A stretch of DNA of 64,000 bases. It comes from Exiguobacterium sp. J17977. Lineage in GTDB: Bacteria; Bacillota; Bacilli; Exiguobacteriales; Exiguobacteriaceae. The stretch covers positions 124,001 through 188,000 of the forward strand of contig NZ_JAEQBB010000006.1 in NCBI RefSeq assembly GCF_018616375.1. The letters are read 5' to 3'. The translations under genes were made by a program, and so were the position numbers. The notes under the pieces were generated by a model. That model did no database searches and was not told where the DNA came from. It saw only the letters and a list, made by a program, of their open reading frames with translations. This document shows, piece by piece, positions 17,259 through 26,013 of the stretch; within the stretch, counting starts at the first letter, position 1; every line of letters starts with the position of its first letter.

Positions 17259-19150
17259 CATTTCTTCTGTGCTTGAATTTGTTCATCGAGCTCCGATAAA
17301 TACTCCCAACGCTCCATTTTCGCATCAAGTGCTTCTTTCAATGCGGCGATCTCGGCGTACAGTTCATTCACTTTCCCAAGGTCGCTTCCGGCTGTGGCGA
17401 GCCGAGCCTCGGCTGCTTCAATCTCAGATTCGAGCGACGCGATATCATCCTCGATCGTCTCCCATTCCTTCTGCTCTTTAAACGTGAATTTGACGACGTC
17501 GACTTTGACACGCGCTTTCTTCTCTTTCGATTCATTCTTCACTTGTTGTTTCGTCTGTTCTTGGAGTGTGGCCAAATAATCACTATATTCGGCGTGATAG
17601 ACGTTGATCGTCCCGTCTTCGAAGGCGATGAGCTGTTCGGCGATCCGATCTAAGAAATAGCGGTCGTGACTGACGGCGATGACCGTACCTGGGAACGACT
17701 CCAAATAGTCTTCAAGGACAGACAGCGTCTCCGTATCGAGGTCGTTCGTCGGTTCATCGAGGAACAGTACGTTCGGCTCGTCCATCAAGATGCGGAGCAA
17801 GACGAGGCGACGTTTCTCGCCACCGGACAGTTTGGCAATCGGTTTATATTGCGCGTCCGGGGTGAACAAGAAGCGTTCAAGCATCTGACTGGCGGTTATC
17901 GTCTCGCCGTCTGGCGTATAGATGACTTGGGCGATGCGTTCAATCTCATCGATGACGCGGCGCGATGTGTCCTCAAACTCGACTTGTTGCCCATAATACC
18001 CAAGATGGACCGTCTCGCCATGGACGACCGTCCCTTGCGTCGGCTGAAGACGATGGGCGAGCAGGTTCATGAGTGTCGTTTTCCCGCTTCCGTTCGGTCC
18101 GACGATGCCGTATCGTTCCCGTCGTCCAAATAACCAGGTGAAGTCTTGAATGAGTAGCTTGTCGTCGTAGCCGAATGACAAGTTCTCGACTTCGATGACT
18201 TTCTTCCCGAGACGACGTGATCCGACGGACACTTCGAGCGCCTCATCTTCGGCGAGCGTCTCTTGATGTTTCAACTCTTCGACGCGTTGGATGCGCGCCT
18301 TCTGTTTCGTCGTCCGGGCTTTGGCGCCGCGGCGCAACCAGGCGAGTTCGCGACGCAAAATGTTTTGGCGCTTCTGCTCCATCGAATGCGACCGTGCCTT
18401 ACGCTCGGCCCGTTTCTCGAGGAAGAGTTCATAGTTGCCGTCATAAAAATAACTCGTCCCGTCGGCGATTTCGAGAATATGGTTCGTGACCCGATTCAAG
18501 AAATAGCGGTCGTGGGTGATGAGTAAGATAGCGCCTCGATAATCGGCCAGGACGGTCTCAAGCCAAGCGATCGTATCGGCATCGAGTTCGTTCGTCGGCT
18601 CATCGAGTAGTAACAGATCGGCTTCGTCGAGCAGGGCAGCGGCCAAGGCGACCCGTTTTTGTTGTCCGCCTGAGAGCGAGCTGATTTCGGCCGTGACATC
18701 CGGAAGACCGAGCCGGTTCAAAATCGATTTCAACTTGGCTTCGGTCTCCCAAGCGTCGGCTGCATCGACCGCTTGTTGGGCTTTCATGAAGCGCTCCAGC
18801 CATTGTTCACTCGTCGGGTTCGCTTCGAGCGCTTGGCGGGCCAGTTCATATTGCTTTAACGCCTGGACGGATGGGGTGTCGCTCGTGAACAACGCGTCCA
18901 AAATCGTTTGACCCGAAGCGAAATCGACCGTTTGCGTCAAATAGCGAATCCGATAGTCGTTCGGATGTTGCATTGAACCGCGGTCTGCCGTCTCGACGCC
19001 CGCGACGATTTTTAAAAACGTCGATTTTCCAGAGCCGTTGACGCCAATCACACCGATGCGATTGCCTGGATGAATCGTCATCGTGACGTCATCGAATAAT
19101 ACTTTATCTGCAAATTCTTTGTGGATACCTTCAATCGTTAATAAGCTCAT
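17258..19150 (-). CDS. yfmR: ABC-F family ribosome-associated ATPase (YfmR/Uup-like)
   Basis: 630 residues with two ATP-binding cassettes and no membrane helices. Walker A motifs are GVNGSGKST and GPNGSGKTT. Signatures are LSGGQQKR and LSGGEKRR. Walker B motifs LLLDEPTN and LFLDEPTN are each followed by a catalytic Glu. A P-site-tRNA-interaction-type linker (ELAWLRRGAKARTTKQKARI) separates them, and a C-terminal coiled coil spans about 555-630. This matches YfmR (629 residues in B. subtilis), which relieves ribosome stalling together with EF-P. It overlaps plsC by 4 bp. Confidence 0.93.
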   Translation of the reverse strand: MSLLTIEGIHKEFADKVLFDDVTMTIHPGNRIGVIGVNGSGKSTFLKIVAGVETADRGSMQHPNDYRIRYLTQTVDFASGQTILDALFTSDTPSVQALKQYELARQALEANPTSEQWLERFMKAQQAVDAADAWETEAKLKSILNRLGLPDVTAEISSLSGGQQKRVALAAALLDEADLLLLDEPTNELDADTIAWLETVLADYRGAILLITHDRYFLNRVTNHILEIADGTSYFYDGNYELFLEKRAERKARSHSMEQKRQNILRRELAWLRRGAKARTTKQKARIQRVEELKHQETLAEDEALEVSVGSRRLGKKVIEVENLSFGYDDKLLIQDFTWLFGRRERYGIVGPNGSGKTTLMNLLAHRLQPTQGTVVHGETVHLGYYGQQVEFEDTSRRVIDEIERIAQVIYTPDGETITASQMLERFLFTPDAQYKPIAKLSGGEKRRLVLLRILMDEPNVLFLDEPTNDLDTETLSVLEDYLESFPGTVIAVSHDRYFLDRIAEQLIAFEDGTINVYHAEYSDYLATLQEQTKQQVKNESKEKKARVKVDVVKFTFKEQKEWETIEDDIASLESEIEAAEARLATAGSDLGKVNELYAEIAALKEALDAKMERWEYLSELDEQIQAQKK

Positions 19151-19848
19151 GACTCTTCTCCTTCAACAACGCGGCGAATCATCGTCTCCGCAAGCGCGGC
19201 GATTTCTTTATTCGGGACATCGGCCGGGTCGATGACCGGTAAAAAGGTGACGTCGACCGTCCCTGGGGTGATCCGGTTTTTCGTTTCGAGTAGATGATGG
19301 CTGCCTTTAATGGCGACCGGGACAATCTTGGCTCCGCTCGAGGTGGCTAGCGTCAAACTGCCGGCTTTAAACTCTTTAATCGGTCCGCCTTTCGAGCGGG
19401 TACCTTCCGGAAAGACGATAATCGATTGTCCGGACTGAATCGTCTCGACGCCCGAGCGGATCGCTTTTATCGATTGGCGACGGTCGCTGCGGTCGATAAA
19501 GATACAGCCCATCATTTCCATCCAGCGCGGGATGATTGGGAACTTTTGTACTTCAATCTTCGAAATGAATGCTTTCGGATGTTTCGTCGCCGTGAGCATG
19601 ATCGGGACATCAAAGTTCCCTTGATGGTTCGCGACGTAGACGACCGGCTCGTTCGGGATGTTTTCTTGGCCGTGTACGCGGACGCGGGCACCGGCGATAC
19701 GAAGTAAGAAGCGGGCCCATGTATAGGCGACGGTTTGAACGTACGCATAACGTTCGGGCGGCGTCAGCCGCTTCGCTTTCGGATAGAACGGAAGCGTTAG
19801 CGGTAAGACGGCAAAAAAAGTGATAAACCAGATGGCGGTGCGGATCAT
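19147..19848 (-). CDS. plsC: 1-acyl-sn-glycerol-3-phosphate acyltransferase
   Basis: 233 residues. An N-terminal membrane helix is followed by the acyltransferase motifs NHQGNFD (HX4D catalytic pair), FIDR, FPEGTRSKGG and a late VPVAI. It makes phosphatidic acid from lysophosphatidic acid at the cytoplasmic membrane. GGAGAATG precedes the ATG. It lies upstream of and overlaps the yfmR gene. Confidence 0.93.
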   Translation of the reverse strand: MIRTAIWFITFFAVLPLTLPFYPKAKRLTPPERYAYVQTVAYTWARFLLRIAGARVRVHGQENIPNEPVVYVANHQGNFDVPIMLTATKHPKAFISKIEVQKFPIIPRWMEMMGCIFIDRSDRRQSIKAIRSGVETIQSGQSIIVFPEGTRSKGGPIKEFKAGSLTLATSSGAKIVPVAIKGSHHLLETKNRITPGTVDVTFLPVIDPADVPNKEIAALAETMIRRVVEGEES

Positions 19849-19942
19849 GTGTCATTCTCCTTTCAATCGTTCAACTAATGGTCTGGACACGAAGAAAGAG
19901 TCTTCTTCTCTGGACGAGAATCCGACTCTTCGGCATGAATCC

Positions 19943-20203
19943 TTATTCCCAGAAGCGAGATTCGCTTTCCTCTTCTTCTTCCTCGAGTTCGAACGTGATT
20001 CGTTTATTCACCGGGTCCACAGCAAAGTAAGCTCCGTCTTGATCGATGCTTTTGAACTGCATGACGTGATCCGTGCCGATTTCGAGGGTGAGTCGAATCC
20101 GATTGTCATCGTCGACGAGCAAGATGCCGTCTTCTTTCAGCCATAGCTCCATGACAGGTGAATAACGTAATAGCCATTCGTTCGATAAAGGGATTTCATT
20201 CAT
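19943..20203 (-). CDS. Uncharacterised 86-residue acidic protein
   Basis: A small soluble protein with a strand-rich body (WLKEDGILLVDDDNRIRLTL, GAYFAVDPVNKRITFEL) and a very acidic C-terminal tail. A GTAGGAGG site stands eleven bases before the ATG. No family is recognised. It lies upstream of plsC on the same strand with about 95 bases between them. Confidence 0.6.
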   Translation of the reverse strand: MNEIPLSNEWLLRYSPVMELWLKEDGILLVDDDNRIRLTLEIGTDHVMQFKSIDQDGAYFAVDPVNKRITFELEEEEEESESRFWE

Positions 20204-20286
20204 ACGTGTTTGTGCCTCCTACGGGTTGAGTCCGTTTTGCTCTCTGTCTACAATAGAATAACAAAAGTGGAGGATGAAGACGAGCG

Positions 20287-20529
20287 TTATGTAGAACGTT
20301 TACGTGTACTTGAATGCATACGTGCCACGATGCGTTTGATTTTTTTCTGGTTGCGGCGTTCAATCAACAAGACGTTCGTTTGTGCGACTAGCTGTTTAAA
20401 TGAAGATAAGCCCATGGCGAGCAATACAGCGAACAGGAATGTACCGATCGGGTCTTTGAAAAAACCGGTTTGGAGCGAGACGGACAAACCGACGACCGAA
20501 AGAATCGTGGTGAGAAAATAAAATAGCAT
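20287..20529 (-). CDS. Small membrane protein, 80 residues
   Basis: Two hydrophobic helices (about residues 2-20 and 28-48) are followed by a basic C-terminus (RRNQKKIKRIVARMHSSTRK), so the tail should face the cytoplasm. GGGAGAG precedes the ATG. The function is unknown. Confidence 0.6.
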   Translation of the reverse strand: MLFYFLTTILSVVGLSVSLQTGFFKDPIGTFLFAVLLAMGLSSFKQLVAQTNVLLIERRNQKKIKRIVARMHSSTRKRST

Positions 20530-20624
20530 GAGTGACTCTCCCTTCCCAGATGATTCAATAGTAAAAGCCGAACGTTATGTTCGTTCGACAGTTGCACAAA
20601 AAATCCCTTTTTTTGTCGGAACAA

Positions 20625-20660
20625 AACAAAAAAACGCCTTCTGTCAGGAGAGGGCGTTTA
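20625..20660 (-). terminator. Terminator after the 49-residue membrane peptide gene
   Basis: On the minus strand AAACGCC pairs with GGCGTTT and runs into TTTTTTTG. It begins right at the stop codon of the small gene. Confidence 0.8.
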
Positions 20661-20807
20661 CTCTTGGACCATCGTGACGGATGAAGATACGTTTGTATCG
20701 ACTCCGTTTGAGAAAATGAAGCTAAGTGAAGCGAGTAGCGCGAAGAAAGCAATCAATAAGCCTTTCATAAAGCGCTTCGCAAATGATCGAGATTGAACAT
20801 CAAACAT
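20658..20807 (-). CDS. Single-pass membrane peptide, 49 residues
   Basis: A short ORF with its own start signal (GGGGGAT five bases before the ATG) and its own terminator. The product has a basic N-terminus (SRSFAKRFMKG), one hydrophobic helix (residues 16-33, GLLIAFFALLASLSFIF) and a polar, Ser/Thr/Val-rich tail of 16 residues that would lie outside the cell. It has no signal peptidase site of the usual AxA type and no lipobox. I recognise no family; a small membrane regulator or toxin-like peptide is possible. The coding call rests on the signals around it. Confidence 0.6.
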   Translation of the reverse strand: MFDVQSRSFAKRFMKGLLIAFFALLASLSFIFSNGVDTNVSSSVTMVQE

Positions 20808-20904
20808 TTATTATCCCCCGTTCGGCCATGGCTGAAACCTAATTCGTTAAACAACACTTCCTTAATAATAACGTTTTCAAAATGTGGATACTAGATGGAA
20901 AATG

Positions 20905-21004
20905 CACGTTCACAAAATTGTCACAAAATTTGAAAAAAAGACGTTAGAATACTCGCCAGTCGGTCATGATCGAGTTCAATCCACGTTCACAATTTAGACA
21001 CAAA
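20905..21004. promoter_or_regulatory. Duplicated TTCACA-type box between the 49-residue gene and cvfB
   Basis: Two 23-base copies starting CACGTTCACAA (20905-20927 and 20982-21004) are identical at 19 positions. Each contains TTCACA-N5-(G)ACACA-like direct half-sites. These resemble PhoP or ResD response-regulator boxes. They could serve either divergent gene. Confidence 0.45.
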
Positions 21005-21095
21005 TGAACGGAGCAATGAAATCGAACGTGATATGATTAGGAACGTGTGTAGGTAGGTATACTGACAGTAATAGATGAAAAAGGATGTGGATTGT

Positions 21096-21947
21096 ATGGC
21101 ATTACGTGCAGGAGAAGTAGTCGACTTGGTCGCGGAACGTTCAGCTGATTTTGGAGTGTTTATCGGAAACGGTCGCGAAGAGGTGCTCCTTCATCGAAAA
21201 GAACAAACAGAAGAAGTCGAGGTCGGACAGACGGTACGTGTCTTCCTTTATCACGACTCGGAAGGACGTCTCGCTTCGACGATGACGATTCCTAGCGTCA
21301 CGTTCGATGACTATGAGTGGTATGAAGTGACAGGAGTCCGGTATAACACGGGCGTATTCGTCAATATCGGGATTCAAAAAGACGTGCTCGTCTCATTAGA
21401 TGATCTTCCTGAGAACCGGTCATATTGGCCGAAAGAAGGAGACAAGCTGTGCATTCGTCTCAAATACGATCAAAAGAGCCGCCTTCTCGGTGAACCGGCT
21501 CATTACGCGTATTTGAACTTATTGGCGCGTCCCGCCAAAGAAGAATGGGGCAACCAAGATGTGCAGGCGATCGTCGTCAATCGACGCGACGTCGGTGTGA
21601 ATGTTTGGGTCGAGAATGAATCGCTCGGCTTCTTACATGAAGCAGAGATGACACGTTGGCCGCGCCTAGGTGAGCAGTTGACGGTGCGCGTCACACAAGT
21701 GAAGCAAGACGGGACGGTCCTTGTTTCGATGAAACCTCGGGCATATGAAGCGATCGACCCGGATGCGGAAAGCATTCGTGCTTACATTGAAGAGCGTGGC
21801 GGTCAAATGCCGTACGGCGACAAGACGGCACCGGATGTCATCGATCGTGAGTTCGGGATGAGTAAAGCGGCGTTTAAACGGGCGCTTGGGAAACTGCTAA
21901 AAGAAAAGCAAGTTGAAAAACTCGACAACGGCTATAAATTGAAATAA
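21096..21947 (+). CDS. cvfB: CvfB/YitL-type RNA-binding S1-domain protein
   Basis: 283 residues. Three S1-like OB domains (about 1-60, 62-135 and 140-212) are followed by a C-terminal winged helix (FGMSKAAFKRALGKLLKEK). The layout and motifs such as GVFVNIGIQKDVLVSLDDLP match CvfB of staphylococci, an RNA-binding regulator of virulence and metabolism, and YitL of Bacillus. Family members start MAL, so I used the ATG at 21096 and not the upstream in-frame ATG at 21075. Confidence 0.88.
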   Translation: MALRAGEVVDLVAERSADFGVFIGNGREEVLLHRKEQTEEVEVGQTVRVFLYHDSEGRLASTMTIPSVTFDDYEWYEVTGVRYNTGVFVNIGIQKDVLVSLDDLPENRSYWPKEGDKLCIRLKYDQKSRLLGEPAHYAYLNLLARPAKEEWGNQDVQAIVVNRRDVGVNVWVENESLGFLHEAEMTRWPRLGEQLTVRVTQVKQDGTVLVSMKPRAYEAIDPDAESIRAYIEERGGQMPYGDKTAPDVIDREFGMSKAAFKRALGKLLKEKQVEKLDNGYKLK

Positions 21948-22051
21948 GATAACTCATGTCCAGGTGGCTATGAAAAGTTTTAGAATGTATTTCTTTCATT
22001 TTAGAAATAAATACGTTATAGTTAGTAAAGTTGACTACGAGGAAACATTGG

Positions 22052-22087
22052 AAAAACGTCTGTAGAACTAAACCTCAGACGTTTTTT
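22052..22087 (+). terminator. Leader terminator/attenuator directly upstream of cshA
   Basis: AAAAACGTCTG pairs perfectly with CAGACGTTTTT (13-base loop), then T. It ends 24 bases before the cshA start and just upstream of its ribosome binding site. A weak promoter candidate (TATAGT at 22017-22022) would place it inside the leader RNA. It may instead end cvfB transcripts. Confidence 0.75.
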
Positions 22088-22110
22088 GTATGAAAAAAGG
22101 AGAATATAAT

Positions 22111-23619
22111 TTGACAAAATTCCAAGATTTACAGTTAAGTGAAGTATTAGTAAAAGGTGTACTCAAAATGGGCTTCGAAGAAGCTACACCGATCCAAGCT
22201 GAGACAATTCCTGTCGCACTCACAGGAGTGGACGTATTAGGTCAAGCACAAACAGGTACAGGGAAAACAGCAGCTTTCGGTATTCCGACAATTGAGCGAA
22301 TCGATACAAAGGCACGTCAAGTCCAAGCACTTGTTCTTGCACCGACACGTGAACTTGCGATTCAAGTTGCAGAAGAATTAAACAAAATTGGTGAATCGAA
22401 GCGCGTTTACGCACTTCCAGTATACGGTGGTCAACAAATCGACCGCCAAATCCGTGGTTTGAAAAAGAACCCACAAATCGTCGTTGCGACACCTGGACGT
22501 CTCATGGACCACATGAAACGCAAGACGATCAAACTCGACGAGATCCAAACCGTGATCTTGGACGAGGCGGATGAAATGCTCAACATGGGCTTCGTTGAAG
22601 ATATCGAGATGATTTTGAAAGGCCTTCCGGCTGAACGTCAAACGCTTCTCTTCTCTGCAACAATGCCACCACAAATCAAGAAGATTGCTGAGCGTTTCAT
22701 GAAGTCGCCTACAATCATCAAAGTCAAAGCGAAGGAAATGACAGTTGAGAACATCAATCAACAATTCCTCGAATTGCGCGAAGGTCAAAAATTCGATACG
22801 CTTTGCCGTTTGATCGACATCGATTCGCCAGAACTCAGCATCATCTTCGCTCGTACGAAGAAACGTGTTGACGAAGTGACAGAAGCGCTTATCAAACGTG
22901 GTTACACGGCTGATGGTCTTCACGGTGACTTAACGCAATCAAAACGTGACCAAGTCATCCGTCGCTTCAAAAACAGCACGATCGACATCTTGGTCGCAAC
23001 AGACGTAGCGGCACGTGGTCTTGATATCACAGGCGTTACACACGTTTACAACTTTGACGTCCCACAAGATCCGGAAAGCTACGTGCACCGTATCGGACGT
23101 ACAGGCCGTGCTGGTAAAACAGGTACAGCTCTTACGTTCATCACGCCACGTGAATTCGGTCAAGTCAAAGCAATCGAACGCGTAACGAACAAGAAGATGA
23201 ACCGTCGTCACGTTCCGACAATCGCAGAAGTGCTTGAGGGCAACCAAAAGCAATCGGCTGAAGATTTGATCGAACGTGTACAAGCGGGCGACTTCAAAGC
23301 TTACACGCAACTTGCGACTGAGCTTCTTGAAGAATACGAGGCAGTCGAGCTTCTCGCAGCGGCACTTCGTGGATTGACGAAAGAGCCAGATTCAACTCCG
23401 GTTGAAATCTCGTATGCAGAACCAGTTCGCGTCAAACGTCAAGGTGGACGCAACGACCGTGGTGGATACCGTGGAAATCGCAGTGGCGGCGGCGAACGTC
23501 GTGGCGGCGGTGACCGTGGTGGACGCAGCGGTGGCGGCGGTGGATACCGTGGCAAACGCACGGGTGGAGAAGACCGTCGTCGTTCAGACGACCGTGGGCC
23601 ACGCCGTCCGCGTGACTAA
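22111..23619 (+). CDS. cshA: DEAD-box RNA helicase CshA
   Basis: 502 residues. Q motif GFEEATPIQ, motif [27 protein letters not shown], and domain-2 motifs [11 protein letters not shown] and [10 protein letters not shown] are all present. A linker and a Gly/Arg-rich tail (RGG repeats, about residues 450-502) follow; such tails bind RNA non-specifically. CshA is the main degradosome/cold-shock helicase of Firmicutes. The family begins with MTxFQD, which fits the TTG at 22111 after AAAAAAGGAGA; an ATG at 22090 precedes that ribosome binding site. Codon use is more biased than in neighbours, consistent with high expression. Confidence 0.93.
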   Translation: MTKFQDLQLSEVLVKGVLKMGFEEATPIQAETIPVALTGVDVLGQAQTGTGKTAAFGIPTIERIDTKARQVQALVLAPTRELAIQVAEELNKIGESKRVYALPVYGGQQIDRQIRGLKKNPQIVVATPGRLMDHMKRKTIKLDEIQTVILDEADEMLNMGFVEDIEMILKGLPAERQTLLFSATMPPQIKKIAERFMKSPTIIKVKAKEMTVENINQQFLELREGQKFDTLCRLIDIDSPELSIIFARTKKRVDEVTEALIKRGYTADGLHGDLTQSKRDQVIRRFKNSTIDILVATDVAARGLDITGVTHVYNFDVPQDPESYVHRIGRTGRAGKTGTALTFITPREFGQVKAIERVTNKKMNRRHVPTIAEVLEGNQKQSAEDLIERVQAGDFKAYTQLATELLEEYEAVELLAAALRGLTKEPDSTPVEISYAEPVRVKRQGGRNDRGGYRGNRSGGGERRGGGDRGGRSGGGGGYRGKRTGGEDRRRSDDRGPRRPRD

Positions 23620-23629
23620 TCAATAACCC

Positions 23630-23669
23630 AAAACCGCATCTCCCTAAGTGGATTTGCGGTTTTTTTTTT
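23630..23669 (+). terminator. Terminator after cshA
   Basis: AAAACCGCA...TGCGGTTTT forms a stem with an internal TCC/GGA pairing and a nine-T tail. Confidence 0.9.
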
Positions 23670-23720
23670 GGTGTCATGCTACACTAAACGAGTAGAGACA
23701 GAAAAATGAGGTGTCAACGG

Positions 23721-23972
23721 ATGATTGAACTAGGTTTTGGTCTCGTCATACTATTGGCGTGCGTCCTGGCTTTGAAACCGATTATAACGCGGACCGAGCG
23801 TCCGAATTTCCGATATATTCCGGCCGCCACGCTCTTGTTCGGTGCTATGATCTGGCTGGTGATGGCCATCGGTGTCGGCGGGAAAATGGGAATCGGGTAC
23901 GGTGTGATGAGTATCGTATATTTCATTGCTTGTTTCGGTGCCTATATGTATGTGCATACACGAGCGAGCTGA
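23721..23972 (+). CDS. Small membrane protein, 83 residues
   Basis: Three hydrophobic helices (about residues 3-20, 32-52 and 58-78) with few charges between them. GAGGTG is seven bases before the ATG at 23721; an earlier in-frame ATG at 23706 lacks a site. I recognise no family. It stands alone between two terminators. Confidence 0.6.
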   Translation: MIELGFGLVILLACVLALKPIITRTERPNFRYIPAATLLFGAMIWLVMAIGVGGKMGIGYGVMSIVYFIACFGAYMYVHTRAS

Positions 23973-23993
23973 ACCCAGCTCGCTTTCGTGTTT
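23958..23993 (+). terminator. Terminator overlapping the end of the small membrane protein gene
   Basis: ACACGAGCGAGCT and AGCTCGC-TT-TCGTGT form a long stem with loop GAACCC and a short TTT tail. Confidence 0.75.
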
Positions 23994-24016
23994 AGAAAAA
24001 AGACGAGGTGATCAAG

Positions 24017-25201
24017 GTGGATGCAGTGGATGTGATGATGAACCCAGAGGAAGTCGAAGTGAGATTTGAACCGATTCTCGGGGCTGCTACCTTTCAAGTA
24101 GAAGGGTATATGGTGCATGGGCAGTTCAGGGGCGAGTCGCTCACGCCTTTCTTTTATGACGATGACGTCCCACTCGAGTACCAGCTCGATATCGCCAAAC
24201 GCATGGAGCGTCTGGCAGCCGAACAGTTACGGGACGAAACGCAATTCGTCACGTTCCGATGCCGGTCGGAATGGATTCTCGACCAAGGCGGGGAGGCGTT
24301 TTTGGCCCCGTTGCGAGAATTGAACTTTCCGCTCCACCGCATTTATGTGACGCTTCAAGGAACCGACCTCGTCGACGTATCACGGTTGTCACGAGTCGTC
24401 CAATATTATCGTTCCTCCGGTGTCAAAGTCGCGCTCGACTTCGCCGAGTCGACGAGCATTGAAGATATCATGACGGTGGCGCCTGAGATGCTACTCGTCG
24501 ATTTGGCAACGATGGTCGAGAAGAAGACGTTGTCGGTCACGTATCCGCAAATGCTTCAGACGATGGAATATATCGCTTCCCGTCTAGGGGCTCCGCTCTT
24601 GTATAAATCGATCGATCACCTCGGGCAGTTGCGCTATGCGTGGCGGCACGGCGGACGTTATTATATGGGCGGGCTCCTCGGACAACATGACACGACACCG
24701 TCGCCCGAAGCGAAAGGCATGAGCGTCTTGACGCAGGAAGTGCCGTCATTCTTCTTGCACGACCAAGAGCGATTGAAGCGATTGTATGAGCTCGAGTTCG
24801 AACTCCATAAACGAATTCACGACCTCGTCCAAAGCGGGAAGTGGTCGCGCGATAAAAAAGATGAGTGGCTGCTTCATATCGCACCGAAACTCGAAGGAAC
24901 GTTCGTCCGTTACTATTTGACGGACCAAACCGGGTTCCAGACGAGCGCGAACGTGTATCAGACGCAGTCGAATTGGACGGTCGACAATACGTATCGCGGC
25001 TATAACTGGAGTTTCCGACCGTACTTCATTCGAACGATGGCGGCGATGGACGTGCGCGGACGAGGTTACTTATCCGAGGATTATCGGGACTTCAGCTCGA
25101 ACGAAGTGACACGGACGTTCAGTTATCCGTTACCGGACGGCATGTTCTTGTTTGCGGATTTATCAGAAGAGTTTTTATATCAAAATCGATTATTAGATTG
25201 A
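24017..25201 (+). CDS. ykuI: YkuI-like protein with degenerate EAL domain and PAS-like C-terminus
   Basis: 394 residues. The N-terminal two thirds align from memory with the EAL domain of B. subtilis YkuI. The C-terminal part (about 255-394, NWSFRPYFI, RTFSYPLPDGMFLFADL) matches its PAS-like YkuI_C domain. The EAL glutamate is Met32 (GYMVHGQ), the metal-site glutamates in the YkuI LEITE position are replaced (VTLQGT), and the late glutamate is Lys (YKSID). The two Asp positions (ALDF and LVDL) remain. Phosphodiesterase activity is therefore unlikely; c-di-GMP binding is doubtful. The GTG at 24017 has GAGGTG six bases upstream. map follows within 11 bases. Confidence 0.85.
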   Translation: MDAVDVMMNPEEVEVRFEPILGAATFQVEGYMVHGQFRGESLTPFFYDDDVPLEYQLDIAKRMERLAAEQLRDETQFVTFRCRSEWILDQGGEAFLAPLRELNFPLHRIYVTLQGTDLVDVSRLSRVVQYYRSSGVKVALDFAESTSIEDIMTVAPEMLLVDLATMVEKKTLSVTYPQMLQTMEYIASRLGAPLLYKSIDHLGQLRYAWRHGGRYYMGGLLGQHDTTPSPEAKGMSVLTQEVPSFFLHDQERLKRLYELEFELHKRIHDLVQSGKWSRDKKDEWLLHIAPKLEGTFVRYYLTDQTGFQTSANVYQTQSNWTVDNTYRGYNWSFRPYFIRTMAAMDVRGRGYLSEDYRDFSSNEVTRTFSYPLPDGMFLFADLSEEFLYQNRLLD

Positions 25202-25212
25202 GAGGGAAAACG

Positions 25213-25962
25213 ATGTTAGATTATGATTACGATGCCTTACGTGAGATTGGGCGAATCGTCGCCTTAGCGCGCGACGAGATGGCGAAAGCGGTCAAACCGG
25301 GCATGACGACGAAACAGTTGGATGAGATTGGACAGCGTATTTTGGAGGCGGAGGGAGCCGCCTCGGCCCCAATCACGAAGTACGAGTTCCCAGGCTACAC
25401 GTGCATCTCCATCAATGAAGTCGCAGCCCACGGGATTCCGGGCGACCTTGTCATCCAAGACGGAGACGTGGTCAACGTCGACGTATCGGCCGTGAAGGAC
25501 GGCTATTATGCCGATACTGGACGTACGGTCATTGCGGGCACTCCGAAATCGGCTAAACATGAGCGTTTGGTCGAGGTGTCGTTGACCTCGCTCGAAGCAG
25601 GTCTCAGCAAAGTGAAGGCCGGCGTCAAGGTCAACCAAATCGGTAAGGCGATTTATGCCGATGCCCGGAAGAACGGCTTCACGGTCATCCGCAATTTGGC
25701 GGGTCATGGCCTCGGTCGCACGCTTCACGGGGAGCCAGAGACAATCTCGAACTACTATAGCCGTGAAGAGAACGACATCTTGAAAGAAGGTCAAGTCATC
25801 GCCGTCGAGACGTTCATCTCGACACAAGACGAAATCGTCTATCAATCGGAAGAGGACGGCTGGTCGTTGTTCACCCCGAACAACAGCCTCGTCTCTCAAT
25901 TTGAGCACACGGTCGTCGTCACGAAGGACGGCTATGAAGTATTGACGGGCACGTTCCGTTAA
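25213..25962 (+). CDS. map: Methionine aminopeptidase, type I
   Basis: A 249-residue metalloprotease that removes N-terminal methionine from new proteins. Metal ligands are visible in VNVDVSAVKDGYYADTGRT (two Asp), GHGLGR..H (His), VETFIS (Glu) and FEHTVVV (Glu). The substrate-binding His is in EVAAHGIPG. It lacks the N-terminal zinc-finger extension and resembles the second Bacillus enzyme (YflG). AGAGGG precedes the ATG at 25213. It is likely co-transcribed with the EAL-like gene. Confidence 0.94.
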   Translation: MLDYDYDALREIGRIVALARDEMAKAVKPGMTTKQLDEIGQRILEAEGAASAPITKYEFPGYTCISINEVAAHGIPGDLVIQDGDVVNVDVSAVKDGYYADTGRTVIAGTPKSAKHERLVEVSLTSLEAGLSKVKAGVKVNQIGKAIYADARKNGFTVIRNLAGHGLGRTLHGEPETISNYYSREENDILKEGQVIAVETFISTQDEIVYQSEEDGWSLFTPNNSLVSQFEHTVVVTKDGYEVLTGTFR

Positions 25963-25967
25963 CCATG

Positions 25968-26004
25968 AAAAGGCGGCAGACGCGAAAGTCTGCCGCCTTT
26001 TTTT
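25968..26004. terminator. Bidirectional terminator between map and menC
   Basis: AAAAGGCGGCAGAC and its complement flank GCGAAA, with a run of seven or more Ts. It separates convergent genes. Confidence 0.92.
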
Positions 26005-26013
26005 GCGGAGTTA

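Noticed and set aside
23402-23626. Overlapping frame rich in Val and Ala within the 3' end of cshA
   Set aside because: It is the shifted reading of the Gly/Arg repeat codons and has no start signal of its own.
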